A DNA stretch of 64,000 nucleotides from positions 92,001-156,000 of the forward strand of contig NSJX01000041.1 of assembly GCA_002286715.1 (NCBI GenBank), given 5' to 3'. The translations under genes and the position numbers were made by a program. Below, piece by piece: positions 24,293-36,267 of this stretch. Position 1 is the stretch's first letter. Every line of letters starts with the position of its first letter. The notes below the pieces were generated by a model. It saw nothing but the letters and a program-made list of their open reading frames with translations. It was not told the DNA's origin and made no database searches. The DNA comes from Dentipellis sp. KUC8613. Its lineage: Eukaryota; Basidiomycota; Agaricomycetes; Russulales; Hericiaceae.

Positions 24293-25822
24293 TGTCGCTT
24301 GGGTCATTCAGATCTTTCTCGCCCGTCCGTCGTCGACTGACCGCCGTTGCTTCGCATCTTAGTAGCAGACAGAAGGTCGTGGTGTGCCGTGATTTGGGGC
24401 CTGAGGTGATGCCGCTGCTTTATGAGAGAAAGGATCTGGAGGTGAGTGGCCCGATTGACTGAACTCGACGCGGTGCGAACTGGTGCGACTGGTCGCATGG
24501 GATATGGCACAGGTCGTAGCATGGCTTGAAGATCGAAAGGTCGAGCGAAGCTGGCTTTTGGACAATGTAGTTGGGGCTGCAGGGTTGCTTGTGGTGCTTA
24601 CGGACAAGGTGAGCTCGAATTTCGGTCGCGTTCGAAGACTCCCTGATCGGCGCAGGTAGACGCTGAGGTTCTGGACAAAGGTAGAAACAAATGACGTCGA
24701 CGTTAATGCTCGAGATATTGACGACTCATGCACCAGCTGGACCCAGTCTACGCGTTGTCTCAACGATGTCTGTGGGCTATGGTACGTGCCGCATCCCCCT
24801 CTTATTCCACGAACATAATCGGAGAAGCATCGAACAGAGCATGTGGATGTTGCCGCCGTCGCTCAGAGGAATATTCGATTAGGATACACTCCCGACGTTC
24901 TGACAGATGCAGGTGCGTCCCAGCATCAAGCCATTACTCGTCAATGACTGCATCGGGATAACCTATCTCTCGACTTGCAGTCGCAGACTTGGCCGTCATG
25001 CTCGCGCTCATGGCAGGCAGGAACGGCGGGTCGACCGCCGCGCTGGTCCAAGAAGGACGGGTGAGTCGTCCCGCCTTAACTTCAACCACACCTCTCACCC
25101 AGCACCGACCACCAGTGGCCGAACTTCAGCTGGGCGCCATTCGGCTTCTGCGGGCCCCAGCTCAGCACGACCCCCATCTCGCCCACGCGCACAGTCGGCT
25201 TCCTCGGCTTCGGGCGCATCGCGCAAGCCACCCTCAAGCGGCTCATCCCCTTCGGCATCACACACTGCATCTACACCTCCTCACCCTCCTCCGCACCTTC
25301 GACCGCACTTGAAGATGCACTCCTGCAGGAGCACAAGCCCACGCTGCAGTCCGTGCGCCGCGTCGACCTCGACACGCTCGCGCGCGAGAGCGACGTGCTG
25401 TTCGTGCTCGCGCCCGGCGGCGCGGGCACGTACCATATCGTGGACGAGGCGTTTTTGCGGAAGATGAAGCGCATGAGCGTGCTGGTGAACCCGAGCCGCG
25501 GGACGCTCGTCGATTCGGAGGCGCTCACGAGGGCGCTGCGCGAGGGCTGGATATGGGGCGCGGGCGTGGATGTGGTGGAGGGTGAGCCGCATGTGGACCG
25601 CGAGCATCCGTTGGTGAAGGAGCCTAGGTGCGTGTTCTATCTCTTGTTTCTGCTGCAGTGCTGATAGTGTGATGCGGATGTAGGTGCGTGGTGGTGCCGC
25701 ATATCGGGAGCGCGACGTTCGAGACCAGGGTGGGGATGGCTACGCTTGCGGCGAAGAATCTGCTTGCGGGGCTTGCGGGGGAGCAGATGCCTGCAGAGCT
25801 GGACGTCAAGGCGCGCTCGTGA
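24293..25822 (+). CDS. D-isomer 2-hydroxyacid dehydrogenase (glyoxylate/hydroxypyruvate reductase-like)
   Basis: About six exons code for a protein of roughly 330-350 aa. The C-terminal half gives the assignment: a dinucleotide-binding glycine motif ([18 protein letters not shown]), then [15 protein letters not shown], the catalytic arginine region NPSRGTLVD, the catalytic glutamate in VDVVEGEP, and the catalytic histidine in PHIGSAT. These are the Arg/Glu/His triad of the family, which reduces glyoxylate, hydroxypyruvate or related 2-keto acids with NAD(P)H. The N-terminus (24293 on) has Arg/Ser-rich residues before the folded domain, possibly a short mitochondrial presequence, but this is weak. 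The exact cofactor and substrate cannot be decided. Confidence 0.88.
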
Positions 25823-26086
25823 CCGTGAGCGTAGTCGTAGTCGTGGGTGTCCTAGGATGAAGAAGTCAAATCTATGTATGTATGAAATCGAACCTTGATA
25901 AACCGCCCCCTTCGCCCGGAAAGCACGGTGTCTCTTACCACCTCCGAAAGGTGCGCACCCAAATTCCCTTTGAATTGTTTATTCGATTAGATACAGTAAA
26001 TGTCAGTTACGGGTTAGACGGTAGACGTTAAGGTGACAAAGTGCCCAGCGGAACGGCAGGCTCATAGCTCATACAGTACATACGCA

Positions 26087-27830
26087 TTATATAGCATCAA
26101 ACGTGACTTGCGACTCCAGATCCCCCTTCCCCTTCCCCGTGCGCTCCTCGAGCGCAATACTATCGTCCGTATGCGGCGGCTCGGACGACTCGCCTGACGC
26201 GGTCTGCGCACCGGGCTTGAGCTGCACGTGCACGCGCGTTTCCGGCGTGTTCGAGGCGTCAGGCTTGATGGTCGCGGACATCTCTGGGTCGTCGGACGAC
26301 CGCCGGCGCTGAGACGTGGGGTGAGCAGGCCGCACGGGATACAGGGACAGGGCGGCAGCGTACCGGCGCGGAAGCAAACTGCAGCGTCGTCGTGTTCGGG
26401 TTCACGCCTGAGTACACGGAGGGCTGACTACGGCGCAGGAACGTCCGGCCGTTTAGTCTGCACATGTCAATTTCTATGTAAGCGCCGGCATCGGACGCAG
26501 AGGGACAAGGGACAAGGCACGCACGATGCGAGAAGCGAGTTTGAATAGACTGTGTTCGGGCGGCGTTAGTATGGCTGTTTGTGTCAGACGTCGGGGGAGG
26601 GACAGGCGCACGTTTCGCGTAAAACACCGAGATGCAGATCCAGACGGCTGTGGCGTTAGCGCGCTTGTCAGGACCAGGACCGTGACGGAAATAGCTTTTG
26701 TGGGTGGGGGCGCTCACAGGTGTCTGGGAGGGCTCGTGACTGTGGGCGGAGGGTAAGTCATTTGTTGCATGATGCATGCATGATAGGCGGATGGAAGATG
26801 TAGAGTACTCACTGTGATCAACATGAGGAGCGCAGCGACGCTAGTAGTATTAATATTATTGGCATGAGTACAGCTCTGATCGCGAGGAGATCGGTGGGGG
26901 TGGGGACGCACGTAGTAACAAGGCCAGTTTCTATTTGGCGTGATAAAATCAGTCAGAGAAGTCGCCTAGTGGCCAGAGAAGAGCGAGGCTGTACACGTAC
27001 CCACAGTCCAGATGATCAGCTTCTCGACGATCTCATTTGTGCTATTGGGCATGAGGTATCAGCGCGGCCCCACCGGCGGCACATAGCATGCGATGCGTAC
27101 GATCGGAGGCCAGATTTGCGCGTCCAGAGGAAGTAGCAGAGGCCGACGGTGTTGATGATGTCGACGAAGACGCAAAGCGAGAGCGTCATCGTCACGATCC
27201 ACTCGTAGTGCGCGGCGAAGAAGGGGAGCGTCGTGTGTTGGCCGATGATGGTCGTCGCGAGGGCGCCGGAAAATTGCACTAATGATACAGCCCAGGATAG
27301 AAGGAGGAGAGGAAGATTTTGAGAGAAGCGGTATACACGGAATGCGAAGTAGGCCTTCGCCCAGACGAGGTGTCATGAGGGGGGTTTGGATAATTATAGG
27401 AAGACTAGGCTCACCTGGACAGAGCCGCCGATGAGGCCGTCAAAAAACGAGGACACATTGAGTGTCCAGTGGGACTCAACGAGATGCGTAGGGTCGCCAT
27501 AGTATGTTACGGTGACTCTGTAGAGGTATATCCAGAAGAAGACGGTGTGGAGCAGCTCGGTCAACCTGTGCCATTAATTGAGAATCGATGCTGCGGAATA
27601 ATGCTAAGAAAAGCCCAACCATATGAGCCATACCTGTCCCAGACGTGAGCTCGAGCTCCCGAGTGTGCTGAGAGGAACATGCGACGCACCAAACCTCGAG
27701 TCCACCAAAGATCCTTGAACTTCCCCTGATAGTAAAGATATAGCTGAACCGTCGTCACACCAAACAAGATCGACGAAATTAAGACGCCAATTTCAATTGA
27801 CCCAAGCGTCAACCCAAGCGACTCGGACAT
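26087..27830 (-). CDS. Multi-pass membrane protein, DUF6534-type family
   Basis: A minus-strand gene of about seven exons. The N-terminus has the usual start of this basidiomycete family, hydrophobic and followed by an aromatic-rich segment (GSIEIGVLISSILFGVTT, then QLYLYYQGKFKDLW). Later exons hold LLHTVFFWIYLYRVTVTYYG, SFFDGLIGGSVQAYFAFRVY and the conserved last helices before a polar tail. About seven transmembrane helices are expected. The C-terminal tail (26087-26377) is hydrophilic, Ser/Pro/Glu-rich and probably cytosolic. The family is greatly expanded in mushrooms and has no known function. A TATATA box lies about 150 nt upstream (near 27985-27992). The first intron's exact donor is uncertain. 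Confidence 0.75.
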
Positions 27831-28948
27831 AGTCGCTAGTTACACCGAGCCCAGTGCCGCAATGCATTGTATGAGCTGGCACGCCTCTATGTAATGGGAA
27901 GGCTTACCTGCAAGCTACGGCACGGGGGGGAAGCTGAGCGGGGGCAGCAACGTGGACGATAGGGCTGAGCAAGACCCGCGCATCTTATATATGGGATGGA
28001 AGCATCGGGAAAGCCATTTGATCAGTTGGGTTCTTTTACCCCGATTCTCCACAGAACGACACTAGACGCTGAGGCAGTTACGTATAGGCGCGGAAAACAC
28101 GCCGGCGCCTGATTCAAACCCGTAAATAAGAGTCAATCATTGCAACATCTGTCCGTCTTTGCAGTCCATAAGCAGATGTTGGATCTCCTTGAAGGTGAAG
28201 ATACCATTCTCTGTGCATTTTTCAAGTGCGAGCGGAGCGGCCGCGAGGCAAAGTGTTGATTGCTATGCTTGGCGTCTAACGCCGCCGGCTCTCTCGGATC
28301 TGCGCTATGGCGTCAATACAGCATTGAAAGTTAAATGAATAGTCTGCCCATGCGGTGGCAATGACATACGGAGCTACAGGTACGTTTCAGTGACTGAACA
28401 TGGGTCGAATGTTATTGCTCACTATGAGCAGATTCGAATGTTGCGAGAACAATGCGTTTATATCCTGGAGAACGTCTTTAGCTCTGGTACGCACGTCTTG
28501 CTTTGACCGAGGCATCCAAGAGCCGAAACGTGTCAGTGTCAAAATGCCCCGGAATGATCTCAAGACGGATGCTCCAATAGGAGTCAACAATGGAGCACCA
28601 AGTATGACACCTAGAACCAGCGACTACATGAAAATGCCAGAAAATTGTACATCGTGAGGAATAAATTTGTTGGATGTCGGAGGACGTTAGCGTTGGCTTG
28701 TGTTAGTAGTTGAAAATCAAGAAACAAGCCGCAATGATTGAGAGGCACGGCCAGTCAGGATCTCACTCAAGAGATCTCGGATGATCGTGCCAGGCGGGAA
28801 GAGCCGCGCCGTTCTGCCGGGTCCACCCTAAGCGCGTCGAGTGTCTCCTTGCAAATTTGTCTCTTCTTCTCTTCCACCCTGGCGCCTTGCCAGAGGTCTT
28901 TCTTTCCCCACACCCCCTTCACCCCCTTCCATTAACTCTACTTTCAAG
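27831..28948. other. Intergenic between divergent genes
   Basis: About 1.1 kb. It should contain the promoters of the DUF6534 gene (minus) and CTP synthase (plus). A minus-strand frame at 28387-28590 has a fairly natural composition (67 residues) but no recognised domain, and upstream exons are unclear. The 100 nt before 28949 are strongly CT-rich, typical of a highly expressed fungal gene's leader. Confidence 0.45.
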
Positions 28949-31545
28949 ATGACCAAGTATATTCTGGTGTCGGGCGGTGTCGTCAGCGGGATCGGCAAGG
29001 GGGTAATTGGTACGAGACCGTAGCACACCCGTTTACATCATGTATTCAAGCTATCGCCAATGCTACAGCGTCGTCGACGGGTCTTCTGCTGAAGATGACC
29101 GGTCTGAAAGTCACGGCCATCAAAATCGACCCTTATATGAATGTAGATGCGGGAACCATGCGTCCGACTGAGCATGGTGAGATCTTGCATGGATCAGGCG
29201 CGATACGCGTGTTGAATGTAAATTTCAGGTGAGGTGTATGTCCTGAACGACGGTGGAGAGGTCGACCTCGACCTCGGGAATTATGAACGATATCTTAATG
29301 TCACCCTGTCGCGGGATAACAACATTACAACGGGCAAAATCTATCAGCATGTTATTGAGAGGGAGGTACGTGTGGCGCCGCAGCTGGATGACCCGCCGTA
29401 CTGAGTAGTATGCTAGCGCCGTGGAGATTACCTTGGGAAGACTGTCCAGGTGAGTACGGAAATTCCTAGGAGAGTTGAGACACGGGACGACTGTGCACAT
29501 TGACGTCATGGTCACCCTTACCGCTCGTTATCTCCTTTAATAAATTCTCGACATCCTCACATCTACCCTAGATCGTCCCCCACATTACAACCGCGATTCA
29601 AGACTGGATACAACGCGTCTCTAAAATCCCAGTAGATGAGACAGGGGAGGAGCCCGATGTGTGCATCGTCGAAGTGCGTTACACGGCGTCTTACGCGCCT
29701 CTTTTACGAGCTAATCGAATTCCAGCTCGGTGGTACAGTCGGCGACATCGAATCCGCACCTTTCGTGGAGGCCATGCGGCAATTCCAATTCCGCGTGGGC
29801 CACGAGAACTTCGCTCTCATCCATGTGTCGCTCGTGCCCGACATGCACGGTGAACAAAAAACTAAGCCGACGCAGACCACTGTGCACGCACTTCGGGGGC
29901 TTGGTCTCCTCCCAGACTTGGTCAGCAGTGTGCTTTCCCGTACATTTCAAATGCTAATGCCACAGATAGATTGCATGCCGCCTTATCGTCCCCCAACCCC
30001 TCGAGCAAGCAACGAAGGAGAAAATCTCCATGTTCTGTCATGTGTCGACAGAACAGGTCGTCGGCGTGCACGATGTCTCATCGGTGTACCACGTTCCATT
30101 GCTCCTTCAGTCCCAGGGCATCGTCTCTTTCCTGCAGAAGCGGTTGAACCTAGCGAGCATCACGCTGACACCCGAGATGAAGGAGAGAGGGCACTCGTTG
30201 GAGGAGCGGTGGAAACTCTTGACTGTCGAGTGAGTTGGCGCTTATACTATTTATTTTCTGCTAATTTGCGTCCCAATGTAGCCAGGAGCGACTGTTCGAC
30301 CGAGTGTCGATTGTGTTGGTCGGAAAATACACCGACCTCAAGGATTCTTATATGTCCGTCATAAAAGCTCTCGAGCACTCGGCATTCCGGTGCCATAGGA
30401 GACTCATCCTGCAGGCACGATTAATTTCACAATACAGCTGTGGATCTCACTAACACTGAGTCACAGTGGGTGGAATCGTCGAATTTGGAGCCCCATATGC
30501 AGGAGCAGGATCCCGCAAAATACCACGATGCCTGGCGAACAGTCGTCGGAGCCGGGTGAGTTTCATACCACTGATGATTTACTGGTCGGATCGTTTACAA
30601 GGATTCGCAGTGGTATCCTGGTCCCCGGCGGTTTCGGCCTGCGTGGCACGGAGGGCATGATGCTCGCCACCAAGTGGGCTCGTGAACAAAAGATCCCCTT
30701 CCTCGGAATCTGCCTCGGCTTCCAGCTCGCCGTTGTCGAGTGGGCGCGCCACGTCCTCAACATCCCTGGTACGTCTTCATCCAATTCTCCTTCAACCTAT
30801 CCAAACCCCAATTCCCCCGATCCATAAATTCCACTCTACAACCCTAACCTCACACCGTCTCCTCCACAGAAGCGACTTCAGGCGAGTTCGACAACAACGC
30901 GCCAGAAGACGTGATCGTCTTCATGCCCGAGATCTCGCGCACGCACATGGGCGGCACGATGCGGCTCGGACTGCGGCCGACGGTGTTCCAGCCGGGCACG
31001 GAGTGGTCCAAGGTGCGCCAGCTGTACGCCGGCGCGGACAAGATCTGGGAGCGCCACCGCCACCGGTACGAGGTGAACCCGCGCTTCGTCGAGCAGCTGC
31101 AGGCGAGCGGGCTGCAGTTCGTCGGCAAGGACGAGAAGGGCGAGCGTATGCAGATTATGGAGCTCAAGGGTGCGTTCGCCTCCATTTCCCTCTTCCCCCT
31201 CGCCGTCTTCCCCTATCTTACTCCTCGACTCTGGCATGCTTGCATCATGGGTGCTGATGCGATCTTGCCTGCGCAGACCACCCCTTCTTCGTCGGCCTGC
31301 AGGCGCACCCCGAGTTCTGCACGCGCCCCCTGAACCCCTCGCCGCCGTTCCTCGGGTTCGTCGCGGCCGCGTGCGGGCCGCACGTCCTCGAGGAGCAGAT
31401 CGCGAACCAGCTCAAGACGTTCCGCCCGCCGCACCCCGAGGAGTCGATGGTCAGCGAGGAGCTGCTCAAGCAGGAGACCGCCGAGAACCCGCTCACGCCC
31501 GGTCGCGAGCGCGCCATCTCGGGCGAGGCGGGTGGTGCTAACTAG
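28949..31545 (+). CDS. URA7: CTP synthase (glutamine-hydrolysing)
   Basis: Ten or so exons encode a protein near 600 aa, the normal fungal length. The N-terminal synthetase domain starts at the ATG with [17 protein letters not shown], a P-loop-like ATP site, then [21 protein letters not shown] and the [22 protein letters not shown] block. The C-terminal class I glutamine amidotransferase domain has the nucleophile cysteine in FLGICLGFQ (about 30705) and the His/Glu pair in HPEF near 31310. It converts UTP to CTP with ATP and glutamine in the cytosol. The protein can form filaments in other fungi, which cannot be judged here. The C-terminal tail ends in GAN. The stop is TAG at 31543-31545. The yeast paralogues URA7 and URA8 are not separable from sequence, so the symbol is by family. 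Confidence 0.95.
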
Positions 31546-32153
31546 TTCATCCGGTTGATGTTGATCAGTGGACCGCCGACTGTGTACCGTGTAGTGTGTA
31601 TTGTACAGACTGAGAGCATGTTGCTACACTAAACTCACCGTTTGCGAGATACGTGTCCGCGATGGGTACGTCTCAGAGCCTGTAGATCCAATGTTCAGAT
31701 GTAGACTTAGGCTTGGAGACCGGAGAGTGGAGCTGCAGCAGGAGAACGGAGACAAGTAGAGCAATGCAATAATGCAATCATTAATAGGCAGACATTAATC
31801 GTGCAGTCGGCGGCGTGCGCGTGTACCATATACGTATGTATGAATGTGTGTATGTGTGTATGTAGACGGCGGGGAGGACACCCGCCGCGTACTTTTGTGC
31901 AGACAGACAGGGGATAGGGCAGGCGTGGGCGGAGCGGCCCGCGGTGAATCTATGCAAGAGCGTGAGCGATGCGGTGCGAAAGCAAGTGATACAGTGGTGT
32001 GCATGTAAGGTAATGTAGGTCAGCTATGGGAAGTCTAGGGATGAGCGGTGGTGGGGGTGGGGTTCGTGAGACGCGGCGAGGAACAGGGACAGGGAGGGGA
32101 ATGAGAATAGGGCCAGAGGTAGAGACAATAGTGAAAGAAAATATAGAGTAGAT
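31546..32153. other. Intergenic between convergent genes
   Basis: About 600 nt between two convergent stops, containing a TATG/TGTG short repeat near 31830-31865. No gene seen. Confidence 0.5.
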
Positions 32154-34407
32154 CTAATCCCACTCGAACTTCCTGGAAGACTCCGAGGCATCGCTATCCC
32201 GGTTGAAACGCGGGCGGCGCTCGCCAGAGTCGCGGTTCCACGACGGCCTGCGCTCACGCTCACCATCCCGGCCCCCAAACGAAGGCCTGCGCTCGCGGTC
32301 ACCATACGACGACGGCCTGCGCTCACGATCGCCCGAGTAGCCCGACGGCCGCCCCGCAACGCCGAACGTCTTGCGGCCGCTGTCGAAGCCCGACCGGCGC
32401 ACGTCGCGGCCGCGCTCCGCCCAGTCCGAGAAGGGCGGGCGGCGCCCGCCGTCGCTGAGCGTGTTCGCGCGGCGCTTGTAGTCGCGGCCCTTGGGCGCGG
32501 GGTCGCGGAAGCCGAGGCGCGCGAGGAACGCGTCCGAGACGTGCGGCGGCTTGGGCAGGCCGCACGCCTGTGTTGTCCAATCGCGGAGCCCCTGCAGGAC
32601 GACGGCGCGGTCGACGCCCAGGGCGCCGGTCTGGCCGAGGTAGTACCCGAGCAGCGCGGCGAGCGTCTCCTTCACGGCGTCCTCGTCGAGGCGGTCGTGC
32701 AGCGCAGCGATGTTCGCGTCCGTCTCGGCGAGCACCTTCGCTACGGTCGGCGGGTACTCGCGCACGGTGTGCGGCGGGGCGGACGCCCAGAAGGCGTCGC
32801 GGTCCGCGTCGTGCTTCTCGGCGATCTTGGTCACTTCGCTCTGCAGTTCCTCCACGGAAAGGGGCTTGATGGGGACGTCGGAGAGCGAGTACGTGAGGAA
32901 GCCCTTCTCCCAGGGAAGGAGGACGAGGTCTCCGCGGCCGGCGGAACCAGCGCGGCCAGTACGGCCGACTCGGTGAACGTATTGTTCAGAGCTGCTGGGG
33001 ATACCGACTTGGATGACGCGAGTGATACCAGGGTAGTCAACACCACGAGCGGAGACATCTGACGAGACAAGGATGGAGGCACCGCTCTTATCGGCACGGA
33101 AGTCGTCCGAGGTCCTTGTGCGCTGCGACTGGTTCTTCTTCGAGTGAAGCTCGTAGACGTGCGTGCCGCGGCTGGCCGGGAGAGACTTCTTCAACTCGCG
33201 CAGGAGCGTGCTGAAGAGCTGGGTCACCTTTGTCGTGGGCAGGAAGAGGAGGATCTTGGATTTTCCGGCGTTGACCAGCTGATCGTGCGCAATGAGACGC
33301 AGAACATGAGGGATCTGGTGCTCGGCGCTGGGGAGGATCGTGTGGTACTGCGGCACGTGGGCGTGGACTGGCGAATCATCGACGGGAACGACGTCGATGA
33401 AGTGGCGGTTGGAGTCGAGGAAGGCCTTGGTGATCTGCTGGATAGGACGCGAAATAGTGGCGGAAAAGAGGAAGGTCTGACGTTCGGGGGTCTTAGGTAG
33501 CTCCCGGACGATACCCTCGAGATCATCTCTGAAACCCATGTCTAGCAAGGTATCGGCCTCATCGAGGATAAGCTAGGCAACAATATATGAGCTTCGACGA
33601 CGGATGACAGAAGATAATACTAACCGTGTGCGCTTTCCTGATGCTCTGAGCAATGTCCGGGTGGTTCTCAAGGATATCACGAAGACGTCCAGGAGTAGCA
33701 ACGACAATGTCCGGCCTGCCTCGTGCCCAGTCGGAGAGCTGCTGCCTCTTGCTAGCACCACCAATAAGTGTCCGAACTCCAATCTCCCTGTTCCAGTGCG
33801 CCAGACGAAGAGCCTCGTTCGCGATCTGGGTTGCCAGCTCACGCGTGGGACTGATGATAATAGTGCCAACCTCCTCACGCGCGATGGCTCGCCGTCTCCG
33901 AGCTGCCTCTTGACTGTCCGGATCGAGACCTTCCTTCTGAACGGCCGCGTCGAGGTACTTCATGCGAGCTTCGAGAGCAGGGATGAGGAAAGCCAACGTT
34001 TTACCAGTGCCGGTCTTCGCCTTGACGAGGAGATCCCGAACAGGTCTGTCCTGGCCGGTGGGTCCGTTGGGGTCGTACGGGTCCGCGAGAGAAGGGAGAA
34101 GCTTCAACACTTCTGCCTGAACGGGTGACGTATGCTTCAGCTTGAAGGGCTGAGATACAAGAGCCTTGAGTGTGTTGTCCGAAATCTTGCCCTTGAAAGA
34201 CTGGAACTCGGGCGACTCCCCGAACATCGCTGTTGCGGCCTTGGAGGCGACAGACTCTGACGAGGTCTCCTCAATGTCGACAAACCGTTCCCGAGCTGGG
34301 GTTGCGAGACCCCTAGCAAGGTTGACTGGTGGCACCACAGAAGGAATGACTGAAGCCGGACGATGAGTGACGGAACGATGCAGCGAGGTGACAGCACGAC
34401 TCACCAT
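32154..34407 (-). CDS. DEAD-box RNA helicase, Mss116-like, probably mitochondrial
   Basis: Two exons (34407-33625, 33572-32154) around one 52-nt intron, which splits the codons just before the DEAD box, give 733 aa. In order: motif I AKTGTGKT, Ia PTRELA, GG, Ib TPGR, II DEAD, III SAT, motif V SDVSARGVDY and VI HRVGRTGR. The C-terminal 200 residues form an extension like that of the Mss116/DDX18-type helicases, ending in an Arg/Ser/Gly-rich tail with four imperfect RERRPS repeats, probably for RNA binding. The first 50 residues are rich in Arg and Ser, lack acidic residues, and contain LARGLATPA, a good mitochondrial presequence and cleavage pattern. Known role: helping group I/II intron splicing and RNA folding in mitochondria. 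An upstream in-frame ATG at 34431 would add eight residues. Confidence 0.92.
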
Positions 34408-34835
34408 GGCGCCTGGCCGACAGAGAGACAAGAGACCGACATGACGGGCGGCCTAATGCATAAATTAGAGAGTTTGAAGGCAAGGAGCGCCTTGCTGCCC
34501 TTGCGAAGATTGAAGTCGCCATCGAGCTTGAAATGCTCGTGGAGGGCTGCTGCAACAAGCAAAGCCAGCCGTCGCACCAAGAAAATGCAGCCAGCAAGTC
34601 ACATGACCGAATCGTTCTCCGGCGCGGCAGTTGCCGGGTCATCTTTCTGAGCGCTTCCACTTTCTTACCACCGTCGTCTCAAGGACTCTCAAGATTTCAT
34701 GATCACCAGATGGCACCTTCGTTTTACAAGGCGCGACAGCCAGCTTGGTGTTCACAGAAATGCAGAAAGAGGTTTGATATATACGGCTGCTTATTATAAC
34801 ACTAATTTACACCTCCTCGACGACTATATGACATT
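34408..34835. other. Intergenic
   Basis: About 430 nt between the helicase start and the GST stop, both on the minus strand. It holds the helicase promoter. Nothing else seen. Confidence 0.4.
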
Positions 34836-35871
34836 CTATTTCTTCTCCGGAGGCACTTGGATAGCGGCTTGCACGGTCGGCCGAGCGCGAATCCTCTCCA
34901 CCCAGGCCTTTCGAAGAATTTTTTTCAGGAATTGAGACCAAATCAGGGTATGCTCAACGCACCTTGACATTTGGCCATTCATCTAGCGTAGGGGATACGG
35001 CATAATCATGCCGGCTGACCCTATAAAGTGAGGGTTCGTTAGAGGGGTATCAGATCGAATCCACAGGGGCATAGTGTATTTACCAGGGCCACACGTTGAG
35101 ATCTGCCAGGCTGTATTTTCCTCTCCCAGGGCCTGCGAGGTAGTCCCGGTCCTTCAGGCGGATTTCTAGGACGTTGTACAGGCGTTTTGCTTCGTTGATG
35201 TATCCTGTGACAGGTCAGGCGAAGCGAGGGGTACTCAATAAATTGGGGACCTACGTGCTTTGGCGTAGGGAAGATCTTCTTTAGCATAATGCGTGAAGAA
35301 ATGAGCTATTCGAGTCCATCGTATTAGCCATGCAGCATTAACAGTCCAAAATGTGAAGAGCCTCACCCTGTCCCTGCATGGGACCGACACCGCCGTGCTA
35401 TCCAAACGCGGAGATGAGATTCGTTGCAGCCGGCGTTTGAGCAGGGAGGCTGAGAGCGCTTACCGCAAAGAAGATCCACTGCAGCATCTCGCTGTAATCG
35501 TCCGCCTCCTTCTCCTGGTCGAACGCGAAACGCTTCTCCTTGTCATAGTGTTGTTCCAGGTACAGCAGGATAGCCGCCGACTCGAAAACGTTGAAGTCGC
35601 CGCGGGAGCGGTCCGTGAGTGTCGGAATGCGACCGTTAGGGTTCAGCTTGATGAACCACGGCTCTTTCTGGACGTTCGTCCAGATATCGATTCCAAAGAC
35701 ACTGTAGGTGGTGCGTCAGTATCACTACTGAGGTGAAAAAGCTCAGGAGACTCGCTCGTAGTCGGGGCCGCCGTAGGCTGCCCTAAGCTCTTCGAGGAGG
35801 ATGGTCACTTTGAAGCCGTTGGGTGTGCGGCCCGTGTACAAGATAAGGGGCTTCTCCGTCGTTGAAGACAT
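34836..35871 (-). CDS. Ure2-like glutathione S-transferase
   Basis: At least five exons give about 230 aa. The N-terminal thioredoxin-fold domain starts at the ATG (35869-35871) with [20 protein letters not shown], then [30 protein letters not shown] and [10 protein letters not shown], where the last two carry the cis-Pro and the glutathione-binding Glu-Ser. The helical C-terminal domain follows, with [20 protein letters not shown], and the last exon (34836-34920) codes for [15 protein letters not shown] and the stop TAG. Intron 1 (35702-35755) seems to begin with GC rather than GT, as no GT donor preserves the conserved YDV join. Fungal Ure2-like GSTs detoxify electrophiles, including wood-derived phenolics and extractives in wood-rot species. 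A nitrogen-regulation role as in yeast Ure2 is not implied. Confidence 0.9.
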
Positions 35872-36267
35872 ACTGTCGGGGGTTAACGAGTATAGAAAGG
35901 ATGTAGTGCTGTCGATGAGCGATGTGCAGCGCCGAGAGGGTCGAGTTCTTATATATTGTCGGATTCAAATGTCTCCGTAAACGTATGTCGTCGCCCACGC
36001 ATTGATATCTGTGCCCGATGACGACACGAGCACGAACCCATGATTGCAAATACAGGACCCATAATCTCAGTCATCTGGGACCCCCAATCATTCTGACAGA
36101 TACAACATGGGAGGATTACTCAGTACAGGCACGGCAGAACCACGAAACATTGGGGGAAACTGGCCGAAGAAATCAGCAACTCGCCCGCAGCACAGTCAGT
36201 GGTTGTAGATGCCAAGTACTGTACACAAATCTCAGGCGCTATACACGTGAGGTATTGGGGAGGTTTT
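35872..36267. other. Intergenic
   Basis: About 400 nt between two minus-strand genes. A TTATATATT stretch near 35950-35959 is a likely TATA box for the GST gene. No gene seen. Confidence 0.45.

Noticed and set aside
28387..28590. 67-codon minus-strand frame with natural-looking composition
   Set aside because: No domain recognised and no convincing start or upstream exon; left as intergenic.
31795..31870. TATG/TGTG short repeats
   Set aside because: Simple low-complexity DNA in a 3' intergenic region, not a CRISPR array or telomeric repeat.
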